Shown here one piece after another: positions 56,507 to 64,000 of a stretch of 64,000 nucleotides of DNA. Made by a program: the position numbers and the translations under genes. The notes beneath the pieces are model-generated. The model searched no databases, was not told the origin of the DNA, and saw only the letters and a program-made list of their open reading frames with translations. Every line of letters starts with the position of its first letter. Position 1 is the stretch's first letter. Source of the stretch: Aliidiomarina sedimenti (GTDB lineage: Bacteria > Pseudomonadota > Gammaproteobacteria > Enterobacterales > Alteromonadaceae); NCBI RefSeq assembly GCF_003986955.1, contig NZ_PIPN01000001.1, positions 434,001 through 498,000 on the forward strand, read 5' to 3'.

Positions 56507-57205
56507 TTAAAAAGGGCTGGTGCAGTGACCATGACACGGCTCGCCGGTCACCGGATGTTGAAAATATAAATCGCTGGCGTGCAGTAGCAATCGATCTGCC
56601 AGCTGTTGACTGGTTGCGCTGTGATATAAATCACAACCAAGAATGGGGTGGCCCATAAAAAGGCTATGGATTCTTAGCTGATGCGTGCGGCCGGTCTCAG
56701 GGGTGAATTCCACCAGGGTCCGCTGCGGTTGAGTGAGCCGGTCTATGACACGGAAGTGACTGGTTGCCGCCTTGCCTGTGCTGCTGCAAATTTTAACCCG
56801 CGGAAACTGACTTTTATCTTTAGCGATAGGCGCGCTGATGACGCCCTCGTCATCCTTCACCCACCCTTCCAATATCGCGAGATAGCGCTTTTGCACTGTC
56901 CCGACCTGGAACTGATGATTAAGGTGCTGTGTCGCCTGCTGGTTGAGGGCAACCACCATCACACCTGAGGTGCCAAAATCGAGCCGGTGCGGTAATTTAG
57001 CCTCGCAAAACGGAGGGCTAACCCCTGGCTGACCATTTACCAGTCGATAATGTACCGAGTCGAGGTTACGTGGGTTTTTACCGGATAGAGTAAGCAGGCC
57101 CGCAGGCTTGTTAATCAATAAGATGGCTTCGTCCTGGAATAAAATATCCACAAACGCATCGCAGGCGGGCGCGATAAAGTCATCAATACTAGTTGCAGCC
57201 CCCAA
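56507..57205 (-). CDS. RluA-family pseudouridine synthase
   Basis: A 232-residue RNA pseudouridine synthase. It shows ILLINKPAGLLTLSGK, the catalytic Asp in LPHRLDFGTSGVMVVA, and the late GRTHQLRIHSLFMGHPILG motif. No N-terminal S4 domain is present. The order and size suit RluA or a related tRNA/rRNA enzyme, but the target uridine cannot be assigned. It borders the AT-rich island. Confidence 0.9.
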   Translation of the reverse strand: MGAATSIDDFIAPACDAFVDILFQDEAILLINKPAGLLTLSGKNPRNLDSVHYRLVNGQPGVSPPFCEAKLPHRLDFGTSGVMVVALNQQATQHLNHQFQVGTVQKRYLAILEGWVKDDEGVISAPIAKDKSQFPRVKICSSTGKAATSHFRVIDRLTQPQRTLVEFTPETGRTHQLRIHSLFMGHPILGCDLYHSATSQQLADRLLLHASDLYFQHPVTGEPCHGHCTSPF

Positions 57206-57248
57206 AAAACCTCCGAAACGTAAAAACGAACCATCATGGCTAGAGCAG

Positions 57249-58124
57249 TTACAGCGCTAAAGCGCGCTTACCCTGCCAACGACGCCACACTATAAAACTC
57301 CCGCCGGTCAGATACATTGCCAATGAATACATGGCAGCAGGCAGTGCAATGGTGCCGTCATTGAGCACGGTGGAGGCAATTAGAATCGCCAGGGTGGAGT
57401 TTTGTATGCCCACTTCAACGGTAATAGACGCACGTTGACGGTCATTAAGGTTGAACCACACGGCCAACATAAAGCCGACTGCCATCATCGCCACATTTAA
57501 TAACAGCGCAGTCGGCCCTGCACTCACTAACTGGCCGAGTAAGCTGTCGCCCTGCTGATACAGGATAATGATGATCAGCAGGCCTAAAAATATCGCGCCA
57601 AAGGCGCTAATTTTAGGCTCTAAACGCTGCGCTAGTTGTGTGCGTATAGCACGCACCAACATGCCGAGGAAAATGGGCAATAAGGTAATCAGAAAGAGTG
57701 TCAGCACCATGCGTGCGATGGGTAATTCGATTGGTACTTCAGTATTCTTAAATACGGCAAGTGCCAGGCCCACCACAATCGGAATTGTGATGATGGTCAG
57801 CACGCTGGTAATAGCGGTCAGGGTCACCGACAACGCAAGATCGCCGCGCGCATGGTATGCAATTAAATTCGACGTGGTGCCGCCAGGGCAAGCTGCCAGT
57901 AAGACCAGGCCGACTGCCAGCGCTGGCGTGCCGAGAAACAACGCCGCAATGAGAAAGCCCATCGCCGGTAACAACACCATTTGACCTAACAACCCTATAG
58001 CCACTGCTTTGGGGAATTTCACTACACGCGCGAAGTCCTGGCGCTGCAAGCTAAGGCCCATACCAAACATAATAATAAACAGGCTTAGCGGTAATACTAA
58101 CTGCGAAAAAATACTACTGGTCAT
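57249..58124 (-). CDS. BASS-family bile acid:sodium symporter-like transporter
   Basis: A 291-residue membrane protein with about nine or ten hydrophobic segments. The LLAACPGGTTSNLIAYHARGDLA-type segment and VEVGIQNSTLAIL match the sodium-binding motifs of the BASS family. These carriers move organic anions with Na+. Substrate unknown. It is 43 bases downstream of the next gene's side and probably monocistronic. Confidence 0.9.
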   Translation of the reverse strand: MTSSIFSQLVLPLSLFIIMFGMGLSLQRQDFARVVKFPKAVAIGLLGQMVLLPAMGFLIAALFLGTPALAVGLVLLAACPGGTTSNLIAYHARGDLALSVTLTAITSVLTIITIPIVVGLALAVFKNTEVPIELPIARMVLTLFLITLLPIFLGMLVRAIRTQLAQRLEPKISAFGAIFLGLLIIIILYQQGDSLLGQLVSAGPTALLLNVAMMAVGFMLAVWFNLNDRQRASITVEVGIQNSTLAILIASTVLNDGTIALPAAMYSLAMYLTGGSFIVWRRWQGKRALAL

Positions 58125-58177
58125 AGTGTCGGCTGGCGGTTATTGATTTTATGAGACCCACCATAGCGGATTGAGAG

Positions 58178-59008
58178 CTAAAAGGCGACCAGGGTAAATG
58201 CATGGCAATGATTCACCATCAGCATCTGACTGCCGCCTACATTGGAGCTCGCAAACTGTTGTTCTTCAGGATGCAGGCATCGCTGTAATAGCTCCTCATA
58301 AATGAGTTGCCCCTGCACATCAAAAACAGCCAATGCAGAACGCTGAGAGGTAGGTCGCAGCGTCATCAGTACCGCCAGATACTCGTTGTCATGCCACACC
58401 ACGGGTTGAACCCTGATGAATGATACGTAGCTTATTTCAGGCTTATAGGAAATGGGTTGTTGCAGAAACGGCACACGAATACTAACCGCCCGATCAGCAT
58501 CGATTGTCAGCGTCGCCTGTTCTGAATTCCAGTTAAACGCATGAGGCCAGTTCCTTTGCGTCGGGCGCATCTCGCTGAGCTCTGGTCCCCCAGGGCTGAG
58601 TGTTTGCCTGACAAGGCCTTCTGAATTTAAGATAACCCGCGGTTGCCACCGCTCGGCAACGACCTGCCCCACCTGAGTGCCAAAGTGATAACCCGTGGCC
58701 GCTCCGGCTATGGTTAACGCTATCGCAGCAATACTAAATTTCAACGCAGATACTGACGGAGGGCCGCCTAACTTAGCGTAAACACGCATCAGTATACGCC
58801 CTAAAAGGTTTCCTACGCCCCACAACACAACCAACACCAACAAAAGGAAAATAGAGCCAAGCGCCGCCGTTGAACTCAGTGGCACATGCTTATTAACGAT
58901 GGAACCCTCGCGAACCGAAAAGCTCAGCACCAGCACGACAGGAAGCAAGCCAACGAGGCGTGGCAAGTATTTTTGCAGCGATATCGCTGATAATGCAGTG
59001 TGTTTCAT
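58178..59008 (-). CDS. Hypothetical membrane protein
   Basis: A 276-residue protein I do not recognise. Three hydrophobic segments lie in the first 120 residues (about 13-30, 45-70 and 88-110), followed by an extracytoplasmic-looking beta-rich domain with several aromatic residues and two late cysteines. The ATG at 59008 was chosen over the in-frame GTG at 59014. No conserved motif suggests an activity. Confidence 0.7.
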   Translation of the reverse strand: MKHTALSAISLQKYLPRLVGLLPVVLVLSFSVREGSIVNKHVPLSSTAALGSIFLLLVLVVLWGVGNLLGRILMRVYAKLGGPPSVSALKFSIAAIALTIAGAATGYHFGTQVGQVVAERWQPRVILNSEGLVRQTLSPGGPELSEMRPTQRNWPHAFNWNSEQATLTIDADRAVSIRVPFLQQPISYKPEISYVSFIRVQPVVWHDNEYLAVLMTLRPTSQRSALAVFDVQGQLIYEELLQRCLHPEEQQFASSNVGGSQMLMVNHCHAFTLVAF

Positions 59009-59169
59009 AATCACAACCTTATCTGGAGAGTTCCCCCGGGAGTACTGCTCACTTTACCCCGTGTATGCAGCCGTAACTCGCTATTTTAATCCATTGCCTT
59101 CCGCCGCTACGGGGCGCACACTGCCCTGACCAACTAACTAATTAAGCTACAAAATAAAAGGACAAGATT

Positions 59170-59307
59170 ATGACTCTGCACATCACTCTTATTCCGGTAC
59201 TCTCCATCATAGCTGGCATTCTGATATTGATTAAGCCTAAGCTGCTTAACTATGTTGTGGCTATTTACCTTATTGCTATCGGCGTCATCCAAATTTTGGG
59301 GCTGTAA
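59170..59307 (+). CDS. DUF3096 small membrane protein
   Basis: A 45-residue protein consisting of two hydrophobic segments joined by KPKLLNY. It matches the DUF3096 pattern (IPVLSIIAGILILI, VAIYLIAIGVIQI). AAGGAC lies seven bases before the ATG, and a terminator follows. Function unknown. Confidence 0.82.
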   Translation: MTLHITLIPVLSIIAGILILIKPKLLNYVVAIYLIAIGVIQILGL

Positions 59308-59359
59308 ATCAGGCAAGCGACCCGGGGCAGTTTCTCGACAGTCCTTAAGCCTATGAACG

Positions 59360-59397
59360 ACGGAGCGGCGCCACGTTAGGAACCGCTCCGTTTTTTT
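59360..59397 (+). terminator. Intrinsic terminator after the DUF3096 gene
   Basis: ACGGAGCGG (59360-59368) pairs with CCGCTCCGT (59383-59391) and is followed by seven T residues. It reaches the stop codon of the convergent hydrolase gene. Confidence 0.88.
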
Positions 59398-60340
59398 AGC
59401 TCTCTTTCACGGTGATCTTTGCGATGCTGGCCGCGCTACCTCGCAGTGCTGTTTGGCTTTTTGCCCAGGCATCCTGCTCGATGGAGAACATGCTCCGCAA
59501 CCAGGCCAGTGTCAAACGCCGGGTTGTTTCCAATGCCTCGGGATCTTCTGCCTCGGTCTCTCGTGCGTCTAGCCCGGCGACTCCGCCCAGCCCATGGCCC
59601 ACACCATTGATCGTCAGCAGAGCATCAGCCCCCGGCGCATCATAAAAGGCATCCGCGTGCCATTCGGGGCCGCGCGGCGTGAAATGGGGATTATCCTCCG
59701 CACCGCAAACTACAAGCGTCGGCAATTCGATAGCGCTAAAGTCCACGTCGAAAAAGGAAAACCGCGAGGCATAGTCGGGCATTAAATCGGCACCGCCGCG
59801 GCCCGGAGTCGCCAATAGCATGCCGGCGCGGATGCGCGGATCGGAGAAACTCTCACCCTGCAAACTACCGCCAAGTAGCAGACTGCAGGTATGCCCGCCG
59901 AAGGAGTGACCCGCTACGGCTATCCGCTCGTGGTCCAGTCGCCCTGCGAGAGCTGGAGCCTGTCGCTCAATTTCAGCCAGTTGGTCGAGAATAGCGCGCA
60001 TCTCGGCCACGCGCTCGCGCCAGAAGAAAGGGCCTTCAGGCAGATCGGGGTTAAGTCCGCCAACCCGTGAACTGGCGTGTGTCGGCTGAATCACAGCGAT
60101 GCCGCGTTCGGCCCAGAACTGGACGAGTGGAGCGTAACCGTCCTTAGAGGGGATATAGTTCGATGGACCATAGCCGTGCGACAGGATCACGATCGGCAAG
60201 GCGTCCCCAACTGCGGGCGCGGTAAGTCGCAGTTCCAGAGGTTGGCGGTCAGGCATTTCCAGGCGGATCGGCGTGTAAGCGACTGTCATGGCGGGCTCTG
60301 GTGTTGGCAGAGCGCGGGACAGATTAATTAGTCGGTTCAT
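59396..60340 (-). CDS. Alpha/beta-hydrolase (dienelactone hydrolase/PAF acetylhydrolase-like)
   Basis: A 314-residue esterase-type protein. It has the oxyanion region ILSHGYGPSNY, the nucleophile elbow AVAGHSFGGHTCSLL, an acidic residue region VVCGAEDNPHFTP and the final His in GVGHGLGG. The triad looks complete. No signal peptide. Base use is visibly GC-richer than neighbours. It overlaps by 4 bases a decayed SDR stub and is divergent from an AraC regulator, so it was probably part of an AraC-controlled operon. Confidence 0.87.
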   Translation of the reverse strand: MNRLINLSRALPTPEPAMTVAYTPIRLEMPDRQPLELRLTAPAVGDALPIVILSHGYGPSNYIPSKDGYAPLVQFWAERGIAVIQPTHASSRVGGLNPDLPEGPFFWRERVAEMRAILDQLAEIERQAPALAGRLDHERIAVAGHSFGGHTCSLLLGGSLQGESFSDPRIRAGMLLATPGRGGADLMPDYASRFSFFDVDFSAIELPTLVVCGAEDNPHFTPRGPEWHADAFYDAPGADALLTINGVGHGLGGVAGLDARETEAEDPEALETTRRLTLAWLRSMFSIEQDAWAKSQTALRGSAASIAKITVKES

Positions 60341-60426
60341 TTAATAGCCTCTTTTGAAATTGCAGCTGCGGTGGCGATGGTCTGGCCAAAGCCCGACGAG
60401 GTGCCAGTGATGAATAGAGGGGGCAT
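60337..60426 (-). pseudogene. N-terminal stub of a short-chain dehydrogenase (29 codons)
   Basis: An ATG preceded by AAGGAG starts a 29-residue peptide with FITGTSSGFGQTIA, the nucleotide-binding start of SDR enzymes. The frame then reaches a stop that overlaps the hydrolase ATG (ATGA). An internal deletion has removed the rest of the enzyme while preserving ribosome site and coupling to the hydrolase. Confidence 0.75.
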
Positions 60427-60525
60427 ATCTGATCTCCTTGTTTGATGAACAGGGATAGTATAAATAGTGATTTCCGTGCATTCTATATACAAAAGTCCGC
60501 AATAATTCATTAGGAGTCCAAAAGT

Positions 60526-61431
60526 ATGCTTAATGCTAGTGATGATCCCCTCTCAAGTGTGGTCACCCTGCTCAAACCGGCGCTGTCTATATCAAAGATG
60601 GTCGAGGCCGGTGGCCTGTGGCAGGTCGAGCGGAAGAATATGGCAAGCCCCTTCTATTGCGCGATGGTCGAGGGGGTCTGCCAGCTTAAGGTGAGCGGTC
60701 GCACGCCGGTCACGCTGACAGCTGGAGACTTCGTCCTGATCCCGGATTTGCATGACTTTAGCATGACCAGCGAGGTGCCCCCGGAACTGAAGAGCCCCGG
60801 TCAGCCGCTTGAAATCGGGCCCGGACGAGTTCGCCTCGGCCCGGCGGACGCCCCGGTGGAGATGCGCGCCCTGGTCGGGCATTGTCGCTTCGAAACGCCC
60901 GCACGCGATTTGCTGGTGTCACTGCTGCCTGAGATGATCCATATCAGCGGGCACGAGCGCCTGATGGCTTTGGTACCGGCGATCCACGATGAGACCCGCG
61001 CCGACCGGCCGGGTCGGGAGCTTATCCTCCAGCGGCTGCTGGAGGTGTTGCTTATTGAGGCACTGCGCTCGGAGCCTGCCATAGACATGCCGCCGGGGCT
61101 GCTGCGGGGCCTGTCCGATCCGCAACTGGCCACCGCCTTACAGCGCATCCATTCGAATGCAGGGGGTGAGATTTCTGTCGCTGGGCTGGCGAAGGACGCA
61201 GGCATGTCCCGCTCCGGTTTCTTCGAGAAGTTTCGCAAGGAAATTGGACAGGCACCGATGGAATACGTAACGGCCTGGCGCATGGCCATCGCCAGGACCC
61301 TGCTGCGCCAGGGCAAACTTAACAACACGGAGATCGCGCTGCGGGTCGGTTACGGAAGTGCCAGCGCCTTCGGGATGGCATTCGTCCGGCACGAAGGCCT
61401 TTCTCCCGGTGCGTTTGCAGGTAAACGATGA
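60526..61431 (+). CDS. AraC-family transcriptional regulator with N-terminal cupin
   Basis: A 301-residue regulator. The N-terminal cupin-type domain (about 20-130) contains LTAGDFVLIP. The C-terminal pair of helix-turn-helix motifs includes ISVAGLAKDAGMSRSGFFEKF and NTEIALRVGYGSASAFGMAF. It probably controls the divergent SDR-hydrolase unit. TTAGGAG precedes the ATG. GC-rich like the hydrolase, suggesting they arrived together. Confidence 0.9.
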   Translation: MLNASDDPLSSVVTLLKPALSISKMVEAGGLWQVERKNMASPFYCAMVEGVCQLKVSGRTPVTLTAGDFVLIPDLHDFSMTSEVPPELKSPGQPLEIGPGRVRLGPADAPVEMRALVGHCRFETPARDLLVSLLPEMIHISGHERLMALVPAIHDETRADRPGRELILQRLLEVLLIEALRSEPAIDMPPGLLRGLSDPQLATALQRIHSNAGGEISVAGLAKDAGMSRSGFFEKFRKEIGQAPMEYVTAWRMAIARTLLRQGKLNNTEIALRVGYGSASAFGMAFVRHEGLSPGAFAGKR

Positions 61432-61477
61432 CGTTAGCGATAACCATCCAGGCGCCCTAAGATACGAGCCGCTGAGG

Positions 61478-62074
61478 TTAGTCAATCCCAGGCATGCTGA
61501 TATAACCAGGCAGAGCCTTGATGCGCTCGACCCAGGCCTCAATAGCCGGGTATTGTTCCAGCGTCACGCCCCCTTCCCAGCCCACTGCAATATAGGGATA
61601 CACCGCACAATCCGCGATGGTTGGTCGGCCTAATGCCAGCCATTTATGTTTGCCCAGGTGCTGTTCAATCAACGATAAAACCTGAGTGCTGACTTCCAGC
61701 GCGCGTTCTTTGTTTAGCGAGGCCCCAAATTTGTCAATTAGACGCGCTGCGTTAGGGCCACTATGAATCTCATTGGCAGCCGTCGACAGCCACTGCATCA
61801 CCTCACCCTGTTGAGCTGCACCATCCGGCCACCACTGATTGCCGCCATATTGACGGGCCAGATAGACCAGAATTGCCTGCGAATCTCGCAGTACAACCTC
61901 ACCGTCGCTAAGCACTGGTACCTGACCCCAGTGGTTTAGATCAATTAATGGTGAGCGTTTATGTTCACCAGCGGCAACATCCACTGATTCCAGTTCCAGA
62001 TTAATGCCTGCCAGAGCAGCGAACAGGCGAACTTTGTAGCAGTTACCGGATACATCCAGATCGTATAATTTCAT
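61478..62074 (-). CDS. Glutathione S-transferase family protein
   Basis: A 198-residue GST. The thioredoxin-like N-domain has the catalytic Ser region VSGNCYKVRL, NHWGQVPVL and RDSQAILVYLA with the glutathione-binding motif. The helical C-domain has RPTIADCAVYPYI. It is 14 bases downstream of a VOC gene and likely co-transcribed; both are detoxification-type folds. Confidence 0.9.
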   Translation of the reverse strand: MKLYDLDVSGNCYKVRLFAALAGINLELESVDVAAGEHKRSPLIDLNHWGQVPVLSDGEVVLRDSQAILVYLARQYGGNQWWPDGAAQQGEVMQWLSTAANEIHSGPNAARLIDKFGASLNKERALEVSTQVLSLIEQHLGKHKWLALGRPTIADCAVYPYIAVGWEGGVTLEQYPAIEAWVERIKALPGYISMPGID

Positions 62075-62088
62075 GGTTTAGTCCTTGA

Positions 62089-62508
62089 TTAAAGTTGGTC
62101 TTCGGGCACTAGCTGATTGAACTCCAATACGTTCCTGTCAGGGTCGCGAATAAACAAAGTGATTCGACGTGGCCCAAGTCGGTGAATCCCCTCGGTAATA
62201 GGTATGCCCGCCTGCTCTAGCCAGTCTTTCAGCGCATAGAGATCATCGACAATAAATGCAGGATGAGTCACGCCGGGTAGCTTTATCGGCTCATCCAGCA
62301 ACACGTTGCGGCCGTGGTGTAACTTTGTCGCGTTGTAGATTAGATTAATGCGCACACCATCCGGTGATTCCATCTCATTGGCTTCGTACTTCTCAAAACG
62401 GCGCACCTCTTTGAATCCAAGCTGCTCGTAGAATGCCACCGCCTGCTGGCGGTCACTTACCCGAATGCCAACATGGTCGTATTGACGAATGGGCTGCGGT
62501 TGCTTCAT
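62089..62508 (-). CDS. VOC-family (glyoxalase-like) protein
   Basis: A 139-residue metalloenzyme-fold protein: YDHVGIRVSDRQQAVAFYEQL with the first metal His, PGVTHPAFIVDDL, and LFIRDPDRNVLEFNQL with a late Glu. I chose the ATG at 62508 (AGGAG seven bases upstream) over a longer frame to 62607. Glyoxalase or dioxygenase activity is possible; the substrate is unknown. Confidence 0.88.
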   Translation of the reverse strand: MKQPQPIRQYDHVGIRVSDRQQAVAFYEQLGFKEVRRFEKYEANEMESPDGVRINLIYNATKLHHGRNVLLDEPIKLPGVTHPAFIVDDLYALKDWLEQAGIPITEGIHRLGPRRITLFIRDPDRNVLEFNQLVPEDQL

Positions 62509-62654
62509 TGCTGACTCCTGGTGGAAATAGTGTTGCGCCAGTAAACGCCATTTAGCAGATTCAATAAATGCCGCCAGCCTGATATGATTATTCAGCTTTT
62601 TGCACAAACCTGATATCTGACGCTGCGGTCCTTACACTGCGATGGTGCCTGCCG

Positions 62655-63560
62655 ATGGACAAACTCAAAGCCATGACTACTTTTGTCGCCATTGTTGACG
62701 AGGGCAGTCTGTCTGCTGCTGCAGATAAACTGAACCGGTCCCCTGCTGCGGTGGTGCGAACTCTTGCTGCTCTGGAGCAGAACCTTGGCGTGCGTCTGCT
62801 TAATCGCAGCACTCGTCGTATAGCTCTTACTGATGAAGGGCACGAGTACCTGCAACATTGCCGGCGGATTTTAACGGACATTCAGACTATGGAGTTCCAG
62901 CTCGAAAGCCGGCGAGCGGAGCCCGCGGGTAAATTGTCGATTACCGCACCGGTAACCTTTGGCCGCTTGCATATAGCGCCACTGCTGAACCAGTGGTTAA
63001 AGCAAAACCCCGCCATGCGGGCCGAATTAATTCTGCTGGATCGGGTCGTGGATGTGATTGAGGAGGGCTTTGATTTAGCTCTGCGGATTGGTCACCTGGC
63101 GGACAGCTCACTAGTGGCACGACAGATTGGCAGCACACCCTATATACTCTGCGCGAGCCCAGCGTTTATCGAGCAACACGGAGCACCCAGCCACCCACAA
63201 CAACTGTCAGACTGGCCGACAATCTGTTTCGCGCCATCCGGTGAAGTATGGCAGTTTCAGGTGGACGGAGCGCTCTGGGAGCAGCCAGTAACCCCCATCA
63301 TCAGCGCCAACCAGATTGATACGGAGCTGGCTGCGGCCCGGGACGGACTTGGCATCTGCAGGGTACTAGGTTATCAGGCCCAAGAGGATTTAGACCGGGG
63401 TGCGCTGGTGCCAGTACTAACAAAATACAACCCCGTTCCCCTACCCGTTCAGTTCGTGTTTCCCCACAGTCGCTTGCTGTCGTCCAGAGTGCGACAATTC
63501 CTGGATTCAGTGGTCGAGCCCCTGCAGAAACGTTTAAATACTCTGCCCGACCAACGTTAG
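62655..63560 (+). CDS. LysR-family transcriptional regulator
   Basis: A 301-residue regulator with the N-terminal helix-turn-helix (FVAIVDEGSLSAAADKLN, NRSPAAVVRTLAALE) and an effector-binding domain of the CrgA/AaeR-like group (GKLSITAPVTFGRLHIAPLL). It is divergent from the VOC-GST pair across about 146 bases and probably controls them. The 3' end overlaps the convergent YihY-family gene by 4 bases. Confidence 0.92.
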   Translation: MDKLKAMTTFVAIVDEGSLSAAADKLNRSPAAVVRTLAALEQNLGVRLLNRSTRRIALTDEGHEYLQHCRRILTDIQTMEFQLESRRAEPAGKLSITAPVTFGRLHIAPLLNQWLKQNPAMRAELILLDRVVDVIEEGFDLALRIGHLADSSLVARQIGSTPYILCASPAFIEQHGAPSHPQQLSDWPTICFAPSGEVWQFQVDGALWEQPVTPIISANQIDTELAAARDGLGICRVLGYQAQEDLDRGALVPVLTKYNPVPLPVQFVFPHSRLLSSRVRQFLDSVVEPLQKRLNTLPDQR

Positions 63561-64000
63561 TGCTCTTTCTCCTCTGATGCTTGGGAGCCAGCTGTATCTG
63601 CGACGTAGGCACCACGCTCGCCCATCGGCTTGTCGTCGCCGACCGTTGAGTCGAGTTCGGTTTGGTGCTCCATTTCAGCGTTTATTTCGGCTCCTAGCAG
63701 CACCACAAAAGCGCTGATATAGAACCAGAAGATAAGAATAATCACGCTGCCGATAGCGCCGTAGGTTTCATTGTAATTGGAGAAATTTTGTACATAGACA
63801 GTGAAACCGATAGACGCCGCCAGCCATAGCAATGTCGCAATAACCGCCCCTACGCTGACCCAGCGCCATTTGGCATTCTCTCTATTGGGGGCGAAGCGGT
63901 AGATGCATTCAAGTACAAAAATTAACAGCATTGCCAGAATGGGCCAGCGCAGCGTCCGCAGTAGGGTTTCCAACGCGTCGCCCATAGGTATCACTCCAAG
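63557..64000 (-). CDS. YihY/BrkB-family membrane protein, 5' end beyond the window
   Basis: The last 147 or so residues of a YihY-type inner-membrane protein. Three hydrophobic segments are visible, including WVSVGAVIATLLWLAASIGF and GSVIILIFWFYISAFVVLLGAE, followed by a charged tail rich in Glu and Asp. The frame is open through the right edge, so the GTG at 63994 is not the start. The family is not a ribonuclease, despite old naming; function unknown. Confidence 0.88.
   Translation of the reverse strand, partial: LGVIPMGDALETLLRTLRWPILAMLLIFVLECIYRFAPNRENAKWRWVSVGAVIATLLWLAASIGFTVYVQNFSNYNETYGAIGSVIILIFWFYISAFVVLLGAEINAEMEHQTELDSTVGDDKPMGERGAYVADTAGSQASEEKEH

Noticed and set aside
62588-62881. 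Minus-strand frames antisense to the LysR start
   Set aside because: They overlap the conserved helix-turn-helix coding region and lack independent support.
1-64000. CRISPR arrays, tRNA, rRNA or known riboswitches
   Set aside because: No regularly spaced direct repeats, tRNA-like CCA-ended cloverleaf sequence or rRNA segments were recognised on reading both strands; no covariance search could be run.

Overview
The window is a stretch of a gammaproteobacterial chromosome. It lacks tRNA, rRNA and CRISPR signals. Several neighbourhoods are classic for the class: dapA-bamC-purC, yffB-dapE, mrp divergent from metG with dcd close by, kdkA-waaA, and an MlaE/MlaF/MlaD-type lipid transporter. Together with many secreted metallopeptidases, DUF3185/DUF3392/DUF3096 small proteins and a Shewanella/Alteromonas-like attC site, this suggests a marine Alteromonadales bacterium, possibly Idiomarinaceae. 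That taxonomic placement is inference.

Layout. 1-7750: 3' part of pyruvate kinase, a lipoprotein, a LytS/LytR-type two-component pair, an M61 aminopeptidase, an M23 endopeptidase and a two-domain pterin-synthase-fold protein. 7805-13402: LysE exporter with divergent LysR, a P-type cation ATPase and an acetyl-CoA hydrolase-type enzyme. 13494-18549: a tight five-gene minus-strand run (MoxR ATPase, VWA protein, MBL/beta-CASP nuclease, a 34-residue membrane microprotein, PLD lipoprotein). 18714-22290: DUF3185, then DUF3392-patatin-hybrid kinase. 22423-29948: xthA, yfbV, a degenerate EIIA-like protein, yffB, dapE, an M15 peptidase, purC, bamC, dapA and bcp. 29960-34809: MCE lipid transport operon, threonine aldolase and a Pmp3-like peptide. 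34943-40614: M13 peptidase, YgjV, small lipoproteins, kdkA and waaA. 40732-50962: YvcK-like factor, M14 and M1-like peptidases, dcd, mrp, metG and rlmI.

50963-56506 is a visibly AT-rich accessory island between core genes. It holds a two-gene module of unknown function, decayed gene fragments, an IS3-family relic and an IS110-family element. That IS110 element has about 175 bases of non-coding left end, suited to a bridge RNA, and it appears to split a gene. The island also holds a TIR-domain gene, frameshifted in a homopolymer, whose stop codon lies inside an integron attC site. No integron integrase is visible. This island is the best place for an undescribed system.

56507-64000 returns to chromosomal genes: an RluA-type pseudouridine synthase, a BASS transporter, a DUF3096 peptide, a GC-rich hydrolase/AraC pair with a decayed SDR stub, GST, VOC and LysR genes, and the C-terminal part of a YihY-family membrane protein cut by the window edge.
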